Positions 18,486 to 27,250 of a stretch of DNA of 64,000 bases are shown piece by piece (the first letter of the stretch is position 1; each line of letters begins with the position of its first letter). The stretch is from an uncultured bacterium. Lineage in GTDB: Bacteria; Hydrogenedentota; Hydrogenedentia; Hydrogenedentales; Hydrogenedentaceae. The notes beneath the pieces are model-generated. The model worked only from the letters and a program-made list of their open reading frames with translations, was not told the origin of the DNA and did not search any database. Location of the stretch: assembly GCA_938014335.1 (NCBI GenBank), contig CALLRP010000003.1, positions 1 to 64,000 of the forward strand, given 5' to 3'. The position numbers and the translations under genes were made by a program.

Positions 18486-18521
18486 GTCGGACAGGTCGGA
18501 CAAATCAGACGAGTCCGATAA
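18486..18521. repeat. Array of four 9-bp units (GTCGGACAA family), copy 4
   Basis: The units GTCGGACAG, GTCGGACAA, ATCAGACGA and GTCCGATAA are directly adjacent. The array overlaps the end of the minus-strand propeller gene: its stop codon at 18505-18507 and its last residues are encoded by array bases. Confidence 0.85.
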
Positions 18522-19677
18522 AGGGCAAAGATTCAAATTTTTCCGGCAACAAAACAAGATGAATTTCTTCATATCCGAAGCGGGAAGTGTTAAAAACAAT
18601 GCCAGAACTATCAGGAAGAAAAGAAGCATGAGGATGTACTTTAAGATTGTTCCCTATTTTCCCTGATACAAGGAGTCGTCGTTCTTTTTTCTCCGGTGAA
18701 ATTAAATAGATATTTCTATCAAAATCATCCCCTAAAACCCACTTGAAATCATGACTTCCATGTGTATGCCATGCAGGGTATTGTGCAAGGAGGTTCATAA
18801 TACTCTTACTTCCCCGTTCCTTATCGGTTTCTGCTACCCCATGAGGTAATTTTTTATGTTGTTCATCATAGGGCCAGATGGTAAACAAGGCGCGTTCTTT
18901 ACCCCACCATACTTCATGTGTTATCCAAAGTTCGCTATGTTCCACAAAGAAAGGTTTTGCTTGATATGACTGTTCCGACCAGCACCATGTTCTTTGTGGA
19001 CTATTCCCGCCTGTCTCCCAGCAAAACATGACAAGGTCTGAATTCCATAAATTAGGTTGAACATGCCCAATTTTAAATGGAACCTTCACACATTCTTCCC
19101 ATAATCCATTGGAAATACGCATTCGCCGTAATGTATTTTGTTCTTCCCCCTCCTTATGTGTTCCACAATATATCCATTTTTCATCCCCTGAAATTCCGAT
19201 ACCACCTATGAGGGTTCCATATTCTTCCGGATATGTTCCAATTTCAGACTGATGTCCATCGGGTTCCTGTTTGAAAACTTTGGTTCCCTTGAAGAAATAA
19301 ACCCGTTCTGTATTCCATGATAATGAAAAATTACCGATACCGGGTTCAAGGATAGGAATAATTTCTCCGGTGGATGTTTTCAATCGGTGTAATTGTGTTT
19401 TGCCATTAGAGCGGTTGGAAAGGAAGTAATAATGTTCACAAGACTGTCCCCACATGGGATGGGTCTGATATATGGTAGAGTTTGATGAGGGTCCGACAAC
19501 CATTTTATATATTTTTGCTCCCGTTTTTTCATCTTCATACATTTCATATTTGTCCCACTTGCTTTGTGCATTCTGATTTTTGGCATAGGATAAACCTACA
19601 AGAGGGAGTGTAATTGTGGAGGCAAGAAAAGCCCGACGGGTAAAGGGTTGTCCATGCTTCTTAGATGAATGTGTCAT
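18505..19677 (-). CDS. Tat-exported PL22-like (oligogalacturonate lyase-like) beta-propeller protein
   Basis: This 390-residue protein has a twin-arginine signal (FTRRAFLAS, residues 13-21). The body shows repeated short strand patterns of a seven-bladed propeller. Histidine-bearing segments THGSHDFKWVLGDDFDRN and HPHASFLPDSSGIVF resemble the metal-binding and catalytic face of oligogalacturonate lyases (PL22). That family cleaves pectin-derived oligogalacturonides, though PL22 enzymes are usually cytoplasmic and this copy is exported, so the substrate could differ. The final residues Ile-Gly-Leu-Val and the stop codon come from the 9-bp repeat array, suggesting that the original end was replaced. 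Confidence 0.6.
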   Translation of the reverse strand: MTHSSKKHGQPFTRRAFLASTITLPLVGLSYAKNQNAQSKWDKYEMYEDEKTGAKIYKMVVGPSSNSTIYQTHPMWGQSCEHYYFLSNRSNGKTQLHRLKTSTGEIIPILEPGIGNFSLSWNTERVYFFKGTKVFKQEPDGHQSEIGTYPEEYGTLIGGIGISGDEKWIYCGTHKEGEEQNTLRRMRISNGLWEECVKVPFKIGHVQPNLWNSDLVMFCWETGGNSPQRTWCWSEQSYQAKPFFVEHSELWITHEVWWGKERALFTIWPYDEQHKKLPHGVAETDKERGSKSIMNLLAQYPAWHTHGSHDFKWVLGDDFDRNIYLISPEKKERRLLVSGKIGNNLKVHPHASFLPDSSGIVFNTSRFGYEEIHLVLLPEKFESLPFIGLV

Positions 19678-19701
19678 ATATGTCCTTAAAAAATCTTTTA
19701 A

Positions 19702-20763
19702 TTAAGGGGTAAAATCTACAGAAGAAGTCAAAGAGAGTATCCAGTTTTTTATCAGTTTTATGGCATTTTCTACATCCTTTAACGAAACAATCTCTGCGGG
19801 TGTATGCATGTATCGGTTAGGAATACCAATAAGTCCTGTCGCAACACCTTTACGACTTAATTGGATAGCATTTGCATCGGTTCCTGTGGCTCTGGGTGCT
19901 GGCATAAGTTGATAGGGGATTTTTTGATGGTTTGCAACCTTTATCAGTCCTTCCAGCACCTTAGGATTTATATTGGGACCTTTATCTAATATAGGACCTT
20001 TCCCTAATTTGATATCTGCGTATTTTGCTTTATCAATCCCTGGATGGTCTGTTGCCCAACCGACATCTACAGCAATTGCGGTATGGGGTTCACAGGCAAA
20101 GGCACTTGTAATCGCTCCACGTAAACCGATTTCTTCCTGGACAGTGGTAACGCAGTAAACAGCAACTTTTAGTTTACTTTTTGGTAAGTTTCGGATTGCT
20201 TCAAGACAGACGAAAGCACCTATGCGGTCGTCTAATCCGCGTGCAGAAATAAGATTGTTCTTAAGTTCACGAATGGGCACATCCAGAGTGATGGGGTCTG
20301 CTACGGATACAAGTTTCTCGGCTTCTTTTTTGTTTGTTGCTCCAATATCCACCCATAGTTCATGAAATTCGGGAGATTTTTCACGCTCTTTTTCAGGTGT
20401 TAGATGGATGGGTTTTCTACCTATAACACCATATACAGGACCTTTAGATGAATGTATTACAACCCTTTGTCCGGGCAAAACTGCTTTGTCAATACCTCCA
20501 ATGGCAACCACATGTATAAAGCCTTCGTCCGTGATGGAATTAACCATTAGACCTATCTCATCTACATGTCCACAGAGCATTACCCGCAGAGGAGCGCCCT
20601 TATTTACTACATAGAATTGATTCCCATGGACATCTTTGTAAATATCATCCACATAACCCTTCATGTATTCTTTACATTTTTCCTGAACTTTTTCCTCAAA
20701 ACCTGATGGGCTGGGAAGAGTGAGTATATCATAAAGAAAAGATTTAGATGTTATGGATAACAT
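19702..20763 (-). CDS. M42-family metallo-aminopeptidase
   Basis: This is a cytoplasmic dinuclear metallopeptidase of the M42 family (also annotated as glutamyl aminopeptidase or CelM), 353 residues. The metal ligands and catalytic residues are all visible: His in LCGHVDEIG, the bridging Asp in RGLDDRIGA, the Glu pair in VQEEIGLRGA, Asp in VDVGWATDHPG, and the late His in RYMHTPAEIV. It probably trims peptides, which may fit the peptide importer elsewhere in the window. I chose the ATG at 20763 with AAGGA upstream; an in-frame start at 20868 would add a hydrophobic leader atypical for the family. Confidence 0.9.
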   Translation of the reverse strand: MLSITSKSFLYDILTLPSPSGFEEKVQEKCKEYMKGYVDDIYKDVHGNQFYVVNKGAPLRVMLCGHVDEIGLMVNSITDEGFIHVVAIGGIDKAVLPGQRVVIHSSKGPVYGVIGRKPIHLTPEKEREKSPEFHELWVDIGATNKKEAEKLVSVADPITLDVPIRELKNNLISARGLDDRIGAFVCLEAIRNLPKSKLKVAVYCVTTVQEEIGLRGAITSAFACEPHTAIAVDVGWATDHPGIDKAKYADIKLGKGPILDKGPNINPKVLEGLIKVANHQKIPYQLMPAPRATGTDANAIQLSRKGVATGLIGIPNRYMHTPAEIVSLKDVENAIKLIKNWILSLTSSVDFTP

Positions 20764-21131
20764 AGAGGTATTCCTTATTATTTGATATAAATTATCACAC
20801 AAAGGAGGAAAAGAACAAATAATACAGGATAAAAAAAGGGTATCTATGTATAAGTAATCATGGAACAAAACGGTTAATTATTGACAAAAACTAAAAATAA
20901 TGTAAATACACTTACCTTCTTTCTTTTTTTTAATTACCTGCAGAATATTACTGTTTTATATCTAACAATCTAATATTTTTCAATCACCTCTCTTATAATT
21001 ATACCTTACTTTTTGAAAATTTTGTCTAAAAAATATGAATTTTTAAATTAAAATAACTCTTTATATATCATAGGTATATACAAACAGATGAATTTTTTGT
21101 TACAAAAATTAAAAAAATTTTAAAATTTTAT
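20764..21131. other. AT-rich divergent intergenic region
   Basis: About 370 bases separate the M42 gene from the M23 promoter. The stretch is very AT-rich, with many A and T runs that could make it curved. I see no gene, RNA fold or clear DnaA box here. Confidence 0.5.
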
Positions 21132-21160
21132 TTGACAAACTCGGTTAATTCATGTTAAAT
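21132..21160 (+). promoter_or_regulatory. Promoter of the M23 peptidase/bactofilin unit
   Basis: TTGACA at 21132-21137 is followed by a 17-base spacer and TTAAAT at 21155-21160, with an extended TG at 21153-21154. It lies about 110 bases before the peptidase start. Confidence 0.6.
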
Positions 21161-21268
21161 TTGAATTTGCGTCAAAGTTGAATATAATAGAATTGAAATT
21201 AACGAATGTGAAATATATTAAATAAAGAGGAAAAGGAATTAACCTTTTTCAAGAAGGAGCCGAAACGC

Positions 21269-22282
21269 GTGAAATCGTGGACAATCATCAGGCTTCCGAA
21301 AAAGGAAGGTGAGAAAATCCATGTAAGGTTATCACCGAGCGTATTTGGTTTTATTTTACTTTTGATAGCGGTACTCACATTCTTCACCTCCTTTTTATAT
21401 ACCCGTCAGTATATTATTTCGACTCATTTATCTGAATTAAAGCAAATCAATCGCAATCTGGAATATGCAACGGGCAATGGGAATATTAATTCAGCAGTTG
21501 CTAATCCCGTTTCTGAAGAAGATTTGCGTCGACTGGAAAACCAACTTCGTTCAGAGTATGAATCTACAATAGCGGTTATTACTTCTCAATTGAACGAACT
21601 GCTGGAGATAGAAACAAAGGCACGACAAGCAACGGGTTTAACACCGAAATACAAAACGCCTGCTGTGGAAAGTACACCTCGTAAGGAGGGAGGCAAAGGG
21701 GGTCCTGCGGGAACAAAAGTGGGTGCTGATTTTCAAGTAAGTCGGAATAGCGTAAGTGTTCCGACGCTTCTACATAGTTCCAATCGCCTTTCTGCGGATT
21801 TGATATTACAGGAAATTGCATTAAGAAAGATAGGGTTACAGGACTTACTTAAAGGGGTCGAGGCTCAAAATGTTAAGATTGAACGGACACCGAATAGCTG
21901 GCCTTTGGCGAAGCGGATGGGTAAGTTAATGTCTTCTTTTGGCTATCGTCGGGACCCATTTACTCGCAGGATAAGACATCATGATGGTTTAGATATATCC
22001 GCACCCTATGGGACCCAGGTTATATCTGCAGGGAAAGGAACTGTAACTTTTGCGGGACATGAAAGCGATTATGGAAAGATGGTGGTTATTGACCACGGAG
22101 ATGGCATGCAAACGGCGTATGCTCACTTGTCGCAAATTAGTGTTACTGTGGGTCAGAAAGTTGAGAAAGGTCAGGTAATTGGTGCGGTAGGTAGCACCGG
22201 TAGAAGTACAGGTCCGCATTTACATTTTGAGGTCCGAATTGGAAAACAACCCATAAATCCATTAAAATATTTGAGTAGATAG
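21269..22282 (+). CDS. M23 (LytM-type) peptidoglycan endopeptidase
   Basis: This 337-residue protein is anchored by one membrane helix at about residues 27-47, followed by a coiled-coil and linker region up to about 210. The C-terminal M23 domain has the zinc-binding H-x3-D in HHDGLDIS and the H-x-H in HLHFEVRI, both intact, so it should be an active peptidoglycan cross-link hydrolase. Translation starts at GTG, nine bases after AAGGAG. The next gene encodes a bactofilin; M23 peptidase and bactofilin pairs control cell shape in several bacteria, so that role is inferred here. Confidence 0.9.
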   Translation: MKSWTIIRLPKKEGEKIHVRLSPSVFGFILLLIAVLTFFTSFLYTRQYIISTHLSELKQINRNLEYATGNGNINSAVANPVSEEDLRRLENQLRSEYESTIAVITSQLNELLEIETKARQATGLTPKYKTPAVESTPRKEGGKGGPAGTKVGADFQVSRNSVSVPTLLHSSNRLSADLILQEIALRKIGLQDLLKGVEAQNVKIERTPNSWPLAKRMGKLMSSFGYRRDPFTRRIRHHDGLDISAPYGTQVISAGKGTVTFAGHESDYGKMVVIDHGDGMQTAYAHLSQISVTVGQKVEKGQVIGAVGSTGRSTGPHLHFEVRIGKQPINPLKYLSR

Positions 22283-22348
22283 CAATCCATTGCTTTTTAA
22301 TAATATCAGTCTTTCAAAATCAATAAAAGGAAAGAGTAGGAAAGTTTT

Positions 22349-22726
22349 ATGTTAGATGTAAGAAAGAAAAGTCCCAGCGAAATGGATATTAAAACTGTAG
22401 TGGGTCCGGGCACAGTGATAAATGGTGATATAACCTCTGAAGGGTCCCTCCGAATTGAAGGGGAGGTTATGGGTAAGATCAACAGCAAAGATACAGTTGT
22501 AATCCATGATAATGGTAAAGTCAAAGCAGAAATCCGCGCACAACAAGTTATAGTAAGCGGTGAAGTTCAGGGGAATATCTTTGCCACGGAGCGGTTAGAG
22601 ATAACCTCTTCAGGTAAAGTAATAGGAGATATTACCGCTCCACGTGTGAGCATTGCAGAAGGGGTTGTGTTTGAAGGCAAATGCACGATGAAACCCCCAT
22701 CAGCCCCCTCTCCACAGCAGAAGTAG
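22349..22726 (+). CDS. Bactofilin
   Basis: This is a polymer-forming cytoskeletal protein of 125 residues. The core (residues 15-110) shows the repeating short beta-strand pattern of the bactofilin right-handed helix, with conserved GPGTVINGDI, EGSLRIEGEV and GNIFATERLEI turns. A short N-terminal tail and a proline-rich C-terminal tail flank it. It probably scaffolds the M23 peptidase encoded just upstream. Its TAG stop lies inside the first unit of a 9-bp repeat array. Confidence 0.92.
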   Translation: MLDVRKKSPSEMDIKTVVGPGTVINGDITSEGSLRIEGEVMGKINSKDTVVIHDNGKVKAEIRAQQVIVSGEVQGNIFATERLEITSSGKVIGDITAPRVSIAEGVVFEGKCTMKPPSAPSPQQK

Positions 22727-22767
22727 GATAAGTTGGACCCGTTAGACCTGTCGGACAAGTCGTTGAA
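22723..22767. repeat. Array of five 9-bp units (GTCGGACAA family), copy 5
   Basis: The units are GTAGGATAA, GTTGGACCC, GTTAGACCT, GTCGGACAA and GTCGTTGAA. The array fills the whole gap between two convergent genes. It includes the bactofilin stop codon, and the stop codon of the Fis-type regulator follows immediately. Confidence 0.8.
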
Positions 22768-23244
22768 TCAGAGGTTATGTTTTTTTGTTTTGATTTTTTT
22801 TAGTTTTCGCCAAAGGGTGTTTCTGCCAATACCTAATCGGCGTGCTGTTTCAGAACGGTTAAAATGGCATTCTGCCAAAGTTTTTAATATCGTTTCCGTT
22901 TCCAGTTCTATTAAAGATACGGATTTTCTTTTACCTATTGCTTTTCCTATTTTCCATTGTCCTAATGCTCGCTCAATCATCATAGATGCTTCATCGGGCT
23001 GAAAAGGGACAAAAATATATCCATACACTCCTTGTTGCATCAGTTTTACAGCCTGTGGAATTTGTTGTGTAGAAGCAAGGACAAGTGTTGGAAATGTTTT
23101 TGCATATTGTATTGCTAAAGAATAATCATCGGTAATCACTACATCGGCGGAGTTGTCTTCTATGATATGTCCTTGTGCTTCGAGAATCATTTTCAATGTG
23201 AATTCATTGATTGGCTGTTGGATTTGGAGCTTAACTCGAGCCAT
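22768..23244 (-). CDS. Fis-type DNA-binding protein with a degenerate receiver domain
   Basis: This 158-residue protein has two parts. Residues 3-95 have the spacing of a response-regulator receiver: Asp39 and Asp40 at the phosphorylation site, a LAST segment, and a GVYGYIFVPF segment. The usual acidic pair is Gln9-Gln10, and the conserved lysine before the proline is Val79, so ordinary phosphorylation is doubtful. Residues 115-153 form a Fis-type helix-turn-helix (NRSETARRLGIGRNTLWRKL), as at the end of sigma-54 activators, but no AAA domain is present. I chose the ATG at 23244; an in-frame extension to 23367 would overlap the divergent MATE gene. Confidence 0.7.
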   Translation of the reverse strand: MARVKLQIQQPINEFTLKMILEAQGHIIEDNSADVVITDDYSLAIQYAKTFPTLVLASTQQIPQAVKLMQQGVYGYIFVPFQPDEASMMIERALGQWKIGKAIGKRKSVSLIELETETILKTLAECHFNRSETARRLGIGRNTLWRKLKKIKTKKHNL

Positions 23245-23331
23245 GCAAGAGCCCTTTTTACTTTTAGTTTCTTTATAAATAGTATAATACATTCCTAAAT
23301 GAAAAATATCGAAGGGACCTATCGGGACTCT

Positions 23332-24726
23332 ATGTTTCAGATTACAGAAGAAAATATATCTAAACATTCAACATGGACCGAAGCGATTCGTGAAGTGTTC
23401 CATATGTCCTGGCCTATTGTGTTAGGGTCATTATCTTATACCGTTATGGAATTTTGCGATAAGTGGATGGTTGCTCAGTTAGGGACGGTTCCTCTGGCGG
23501 CGGTCGGGTCGGCGGGCATATGGTCTTATACCATGAGCACACTTTTATTAGGGGTTGTAGGTTGTACGGGGACATTTGTTGCTCAGTCATACGGGAAAGA
23601 ATTATGGAAAGATTGTTCAAGATATACCTGGCAGGGAATTTATCTGGGTATGTTTTCTATTTTGCTTGCAGGGGTATTGTTTGTCTTTTCGGAAACACTC
23701 TTTTCATGGATGAAGCACAGTCCGGAGGTAACGCGACAGGAATTGATTTATTTCCGTATTCGATTGTTGGGTTATTTTCCCATGGCAGTGGGTTCTGCAC
23801 TTGCATCTTTTTTCCCATCTATCAGTAAACCACGAGTGCCTATGTACTCCGCAATAATAGGGAATATACTGAATTTAATTCTGAATTATATTTTAATCTT
23901 CGGCAAAATAGGTTTTCCACGATTCGAAATAGCAGGAGCAAGTTATGCAACTGTAATTTCGCAATGGACACAGACATTGATACTGTTTTTTCTATTTTTG
24001 AAACCTTCCCTACACCAAAAATTTAGGACACGCACCCATTATCATTTTGATTTTCGTCGGATGAAAGAATTGATACGAATTGGGATCCCTGCGGGACTAT
24101 CCATGTTTTTGGATATTTGTAATTGGAGCATATTTACAAGTTTCATTGTAGGTAGGTTTGGAGATGTATCCCTTGCATCTCATAATATTGCTATTAGTTT
24201 TATGCATTTGTGCTTCATGCCAGCGGTTGCTGTAAGTATAGGGATTTCTGCAATTGTAGGGCAGTGGTTAGGACGACAGCAAGTGCAAATTGCAAAACAG
24301 CGAGTTTATGTGGCACTTGCTCTGTGTATGGGATATATGGTTACTATGGGGTGTATCCTTGCCCTATTTGGGGGAATACTTATTTCCCGTATTTTCAGTA
24401 AAGACCCAGAGGTGGTTCATTTCGGACACCGATTGTTAATTTTAGCAGCACTGTTTCAAGCTTTTGATGCTATTAATATTATATGTTTAGGTGCTTTACG
24501 AGGCGCAGGGGATACACGCTGGGTAATGTGGGCCATGGTTATTAATGCTTATGGACTGTTCTTACCTCTGGCAATTGTTATGGGGTTTGTTCTCGGTTGG
24601 GGTGCGTTCGGTTCCTGGATTTCTGCCACTATTTATATTGCGGTCTTAAGCATGACCTTAATTCATCGGTTTCTTTCTGAGAAGTGGACAAAAATCGTCA
24701 TATTTACCGAACCCTCTAAAATATAA
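23332..24726 (+). CDS. MATE-family multidrug/toxin exporter
   Basis: This is an inner-membrane antiporter of the MATE family, about 464 residues with twelve membrane helices in two repeated halves. Family segments include MSWPIVLGSLSYTVMEFCDK near the start, GCTGTFVAQSYG, and the second-half match around GIPAGLSMFLDI. Substrates are probably cationic drugs or metabolites exported in exchange for H+ or Na+. A TATAAT at 23283-23288 would start transcription close to 23295, so I prefer the ATG at 23332 (GAAGGG upstream). An ATG at 23299 is an alternative that would leave almost no leader. Confidence 0.88.
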   Translation: MFQITEENISKHSTWTEAIREVFHMSWPIVLGSLSYTVMEFCDKWMVAQLGTVPLAAVGSAGIWSYTMSTLLLGVVGCTGTFVAQSYGKELWKDCSRYTWQGIYLGMFSILLAGVLFVFSETLFSWMKHSPEVTRQELIYFRIRLLGYFPMAVGSALASFFPSISKPRVPMYSAIIGNILNLILNYILIFGKIGFPRFEIAGASYATVISQWTQTLILFFLFLKPSLHQKFRTRTHYHFDFRRMKELIRIGIPAGLSMFLDICNWSIFTSFIVGRFGDVSLASHNIAISFMHLCFMPAVAVSIGISAIVGQWLGRQQVQIAKQRVYVALALCMGYMVTMGCILALFGGILISRIFSKDPEVVHFGHRLLILAALFQAFDAINIICLGALRGAGDTRWVMWAMVINAYGLFLPLAIVMGFVLGWGAFGSWISATIYIAVLSMTLIHRFLSEKWTKIVIFTEPSKI

Positions 24727-24841
24727 CTTGTTTTGTTATCTTATGATCGTTTTTAAATAGGAACTTTTTGTGGTATCATGAAATTTGCTAAAAGGATAAA
24801 TTGTTAAAAGGAAGAAACCTATTTTCAAGAAGGAGATATCT

Positions 24842-25528
24842 ATGAACTACAAGCAGATGTTTTCAATGATGTGGGTAGTACCTATTCTTGCATTATTGTC
24901 GATGGTGTATATTCGGGCGGATGAAACCTGTTCTGAAAATAAAGGGGAATGGATTTCATTATTCGATGGAAAATCTTTACAGGGCTGGGTTCAGTTTATT
25001 CCTGACCCGAATGCAGACCCTGCAAAAACATGGATGATAAAAGATGGGGTTATTCATTGCACAGGGCACCCTGCGGGCTACATTCGCACGGACAAAAAAT
25101 ATAGCAATTACCACTTACAATTAGAATGGCGTTGGGCAGGAACACCGGGTAATAGCGGTGTATTGCTTCATGTTCAAGATAAGGATGAAGTCTGGCCTAA
25201 ATGTATTGAAGCACAATTGATGCACGAAAATGCGGGAGATTTCTGGGTAATCGGAGGGACCACCTTTGAAGAACATCAGAAAAATCCCGGTAAAGATGAT
25301 GCCCGCCATGTCCCCAAACAGGAAAAATGTAGTGAAAAGAAAGCTGGTGAATGGAATCAGTATGACATTTGGTGCGAGGGGGATACCATTCGCTTATTTG
25401 TCAATGCTGTTTTGCAAAATGAGGCACACAAATGCACCGTAAGCGAAGGATATATCGGATTACAAAGTGAAGGGGCTCCTATTGAATTTCGAAATATAAA
25501 ATTAAGAAAATTAGATGGTAATAAATAA
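24842..25528 (+). CDS. Secreted DUF1080 protein (3-keto-disaccharide hydrolase family)
   Basis: This exported 228-residue protein has a signal peptide ending near IRADE. The rest is one DUF1080 domain, a concanavalin-like jelly roll: it opens with WISLFDGKSLQGW, continues with TGYIRTDKKYSNYHLQLEWR-type strands, and has GNSGVLLH and ends GYIGLQSEGAPIEFRNIKLR. Some family members hydrolyse 3-keto-glycosides; others may simply bind glycans. An AAGGAG site lies eight bases upstream of the ATG. The gene appears monocistronic. Confidence 0.88.
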   Translation: MNYKQMFSMMWVVPILALLSMVYIRADETCSENKGEWISLFDGKSLQGWVQFIPDPNADPAKTWMIKDGVIHCTGHPAGYIRTDKKYSNYHLQLEWRWAGTPGNSGVLLHVQDKDEVWPKCIEAQLMHENAGDFWVIGGTTFEEHQKNPGKDDARHVPKQEKCSEKKAGEWNQYDIWCEGDTIRLFVNAVLQNEAHKCTVSEGYIGLQSEGAPIEFRNIKLRKLDGNK

Positions 25529-25773
25529 TTTTTTTGTTATTTTTAGTCACGAATAACATAAATTAACACCGGTAATAATTATTCTATTTACATTCGTGTA
25601 TTCATGGTTTCTCTTTTTTTGGCAAGTTGTTTTTTTATAGAGAGTTAAGCAACCATAAAAAGAATTTTGGATTTTTTTTAATAAAAAAGAGAAACGAAAT
25701 ATCGGTTCAATGTAATATATTATAGAGATATAATAATGTAATGACATATATCAAATATCAAAGGAAGTACATT

Positions 25774-26820
25774 ATGAGTAGGATTTTATACCATATAATA
25801 GGTTTTGTATGTATTACATGTGTTTGGGTTTCATTCTCAGGTTGTCCGAAGCCTGATTTACAAGTTTCCGCGTTATCACACCATTTTGCTGGAGACACAT
25901 ATACAGGAATTGTAGAGACGGAATGGAGCTTTAAACTCTGGAATGCGGGAGAGAAAAGCTCTATTCTTTATTACAAAGTAGAGCCATTAAAGAATTGGAT
26001 TAATGTAAATCCCACTTCGGGAAAGTTAGGTGCAGGTGACCCTGCGGTAGATATATGGGTACAAATTAATCGAGATGGGACCCCGAAAGCAGTTCCAAAT
26101 TTTGCCACAGGATATATCAAGGTCTCAGGGGGGGGCAAGGAAAAAGTAATTACGGTAACAACGGTTCCTAATTTTTATACAGAGGTATTTGGTGGGCTTT
26201 ATAATCGGCCTTTTGATTTGTCTAATACAACATTAGTATTCATACCCGATAGTAATAGTCTTCATTTCTACAAACAGGGTATAAAGAAAAATATTCAACA
26301 ATTTCCTCAACAACCGGCAAATACAGGGCAACCTGTTTACTTTGCGGTTCAGGACCCTTTTTATATAAAATCCACTATTGCCCCCATACCCTTTTATGGT
26401 GTTGAATATACAGACATTTATGTTTCAAGCAAAGGGTATATATCATTTGGAGCAAATGGTTTGGAACCTATCACAGTGGGTAAGCATTTTGCATATCCTC
26501 AAATATCCCTTTTGCCTGTAGATGTTTTTAAAGCAGAAGAAGGGAGCGTTGTCTATTTAATTCTCCCTCAAAAATTAGTTATAACGTGGATAAACATCCC
26601 TCTGGCTCAAAATCCGACGATAGGTAATGATGGGAAACCCTTTAAGAATAATATTCAGGTAGAATTGTTTTACGATGGGAAAATACAGATAACCTATTTA
26701 AGCACCGACCCCAAGATGTTTAATGCAGTAGTTGGTTTATCTTGTGGTGGTGGAGATGGGACAAACCCTCTTGTGCGGGATTTTGTTATTAGTGATTTAT
26801 CTTCTGCCCCTGAAATATAA
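25774..26820 (+). CDS. Lipoprotein with BACON-like and nidogen-like beta domains
   Basis: This 348-residue predicted lipoprotein has its lipobox ending at Cys24 (SFSGC). Residues 25-115 look like a BACON-type beta-sandwich (FKLWNAGEKSSILYYKVE, then WINVNPTSGKL). The C-terminal 170 residues contain a pattern seen in nidogen-like and related surface domains (IYVSSKGYISFG, then a long strand set ending in AVVGLSCGGGDG). It may bind carbohydrate or another surface partner; no enzyme motif is seen. I chose the ATG at 25774 with AAGGAAG upstream. A TATAAT at 25729-25734 is a likely -10 box. Confidence 0.6.
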   Translation: MSRILYHIIGFVCITCVWVSFSGCPKPDLQVSALSHHFAGDTYTGIVETEWSFKLWNAGEKSSILYYKVEPLKNWINVNPTSGKLGAGDPAVDIWVQINRDGTPKAVPNFATGYIKVSGGGKEKVITVTTVPNFYTEVFGGLYNRPFDLSNTTLVFIPDSNSLHFYKQGIKKNIQQFPQQPANTGQPVYFAVQDPFYIKSTIAPIPFYGVEYTDIYVSSKGYISFGANGLEPITVGKHFAYPQISLLPVDVFKAEEGSVVYLILPQKLVITWINIPLAQNPTIGNDGKPFKNNIQVELFYDGKIQITYLSTDPKMFNAVVGLSCGGGDGTNPLVRDFVISDLSSAPEI

Positions 26821-26834
26821 TTATTCCTAAATAA

Positions 26835-26870
26835 AAAATGCTCCCACTTTTTACAAGTTAGGAGCATTTT
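26835..26870. terminator. Bidirectional intrinsic terminator
   Basis: AAAATGCTCC and GGAGCATTTT form a perfect 10-bp stem around a 16-base loop. A T run follows on the plus strand, and a longer one on the minus strand. It can end both the lipoprotein gene and the convergent rpsU. Confidence 0.85.
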
Positions 26871-26911
26871 CATCCTTATATACTTTCTATAAAAAAGAAA
26901 GAATAAAAATT

Positions 26912-27106
26912 TTATTGAACCGTTTCGGATTCCATAATGGAACGAGATACTGCTTTAATTAGCCTCCTGCGACGGCGTTCGGATGGTTTTTCATAGTGCC
27001 GAAGTTCACGAAGTCTCTGCATGATACCATCTTTGTTGCACTTTTTCTTAAAGCGTCTCATCGCCTTGTCAAAAGACTCTTCTGGCTTGATACGAACCTT
27101 TGTCAA
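26912..27106 (-). CDS. rpsU: 30S ribosomal protein S21
   Basis: This small basic ribosomal protein (64 residues) takes part in translation initiation. The sequence TKVRIKPEESFDKAMRRFKK, then a LRELRHYEKPSERRRRR stretch, is a clear S21 match. The start appears to be TTG at 27106: an AAAGGAGG ribosome site lies eight bases upstream, and family members begin with the T-K-V segment. A second TTG three codons further upstream touches the ribosome site and is unlikely. Confidence 0.93.
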   Translation of the reverse strand: MTKVRIKPEESFDKAMRRFKKKCNKDGIMQRLRELRHYEKPSERRRRRLIKAVSRSIMESETVQ

Positions 27107-27235
27107 AGAAATCAACCTCCTTTCGACAAAAAATAAAAGGTTTGAAAAGGAATTATATTATATAAAATATTATATAAAAAATAAATATTGTTTTTCAATA
27201 ACAGGCTGTATTTTAAAATCAATGGGGTTTAGTAG

Positions 27236-27241
27236 TATAAT
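27236..27241 (+). promoter_or_regulatory. -10 box of the antiporter transcript
   Basis: TATAAT lies ten bases before the first base of the fluoride riboswitch, exactly where a -10 box should be if transcription begins at the aptamer. The -35 region is weak. Confidence 0.5.
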
Positions 27242-27250
27242 ATTTTCAAT

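Noticed and set aside
18469..18666. Small open frame rich in Ser-Asp-Lys repeats
   Set aside because: It is simply the translation of the 9-bp repeat array plus the antisense of the PL22-like gene.
20764..21131. AT-rich gap as a replication origin
   Set aside because: No cluster of DnaA boxes is present, and neighbouring genes are not those that normally flank an origin.
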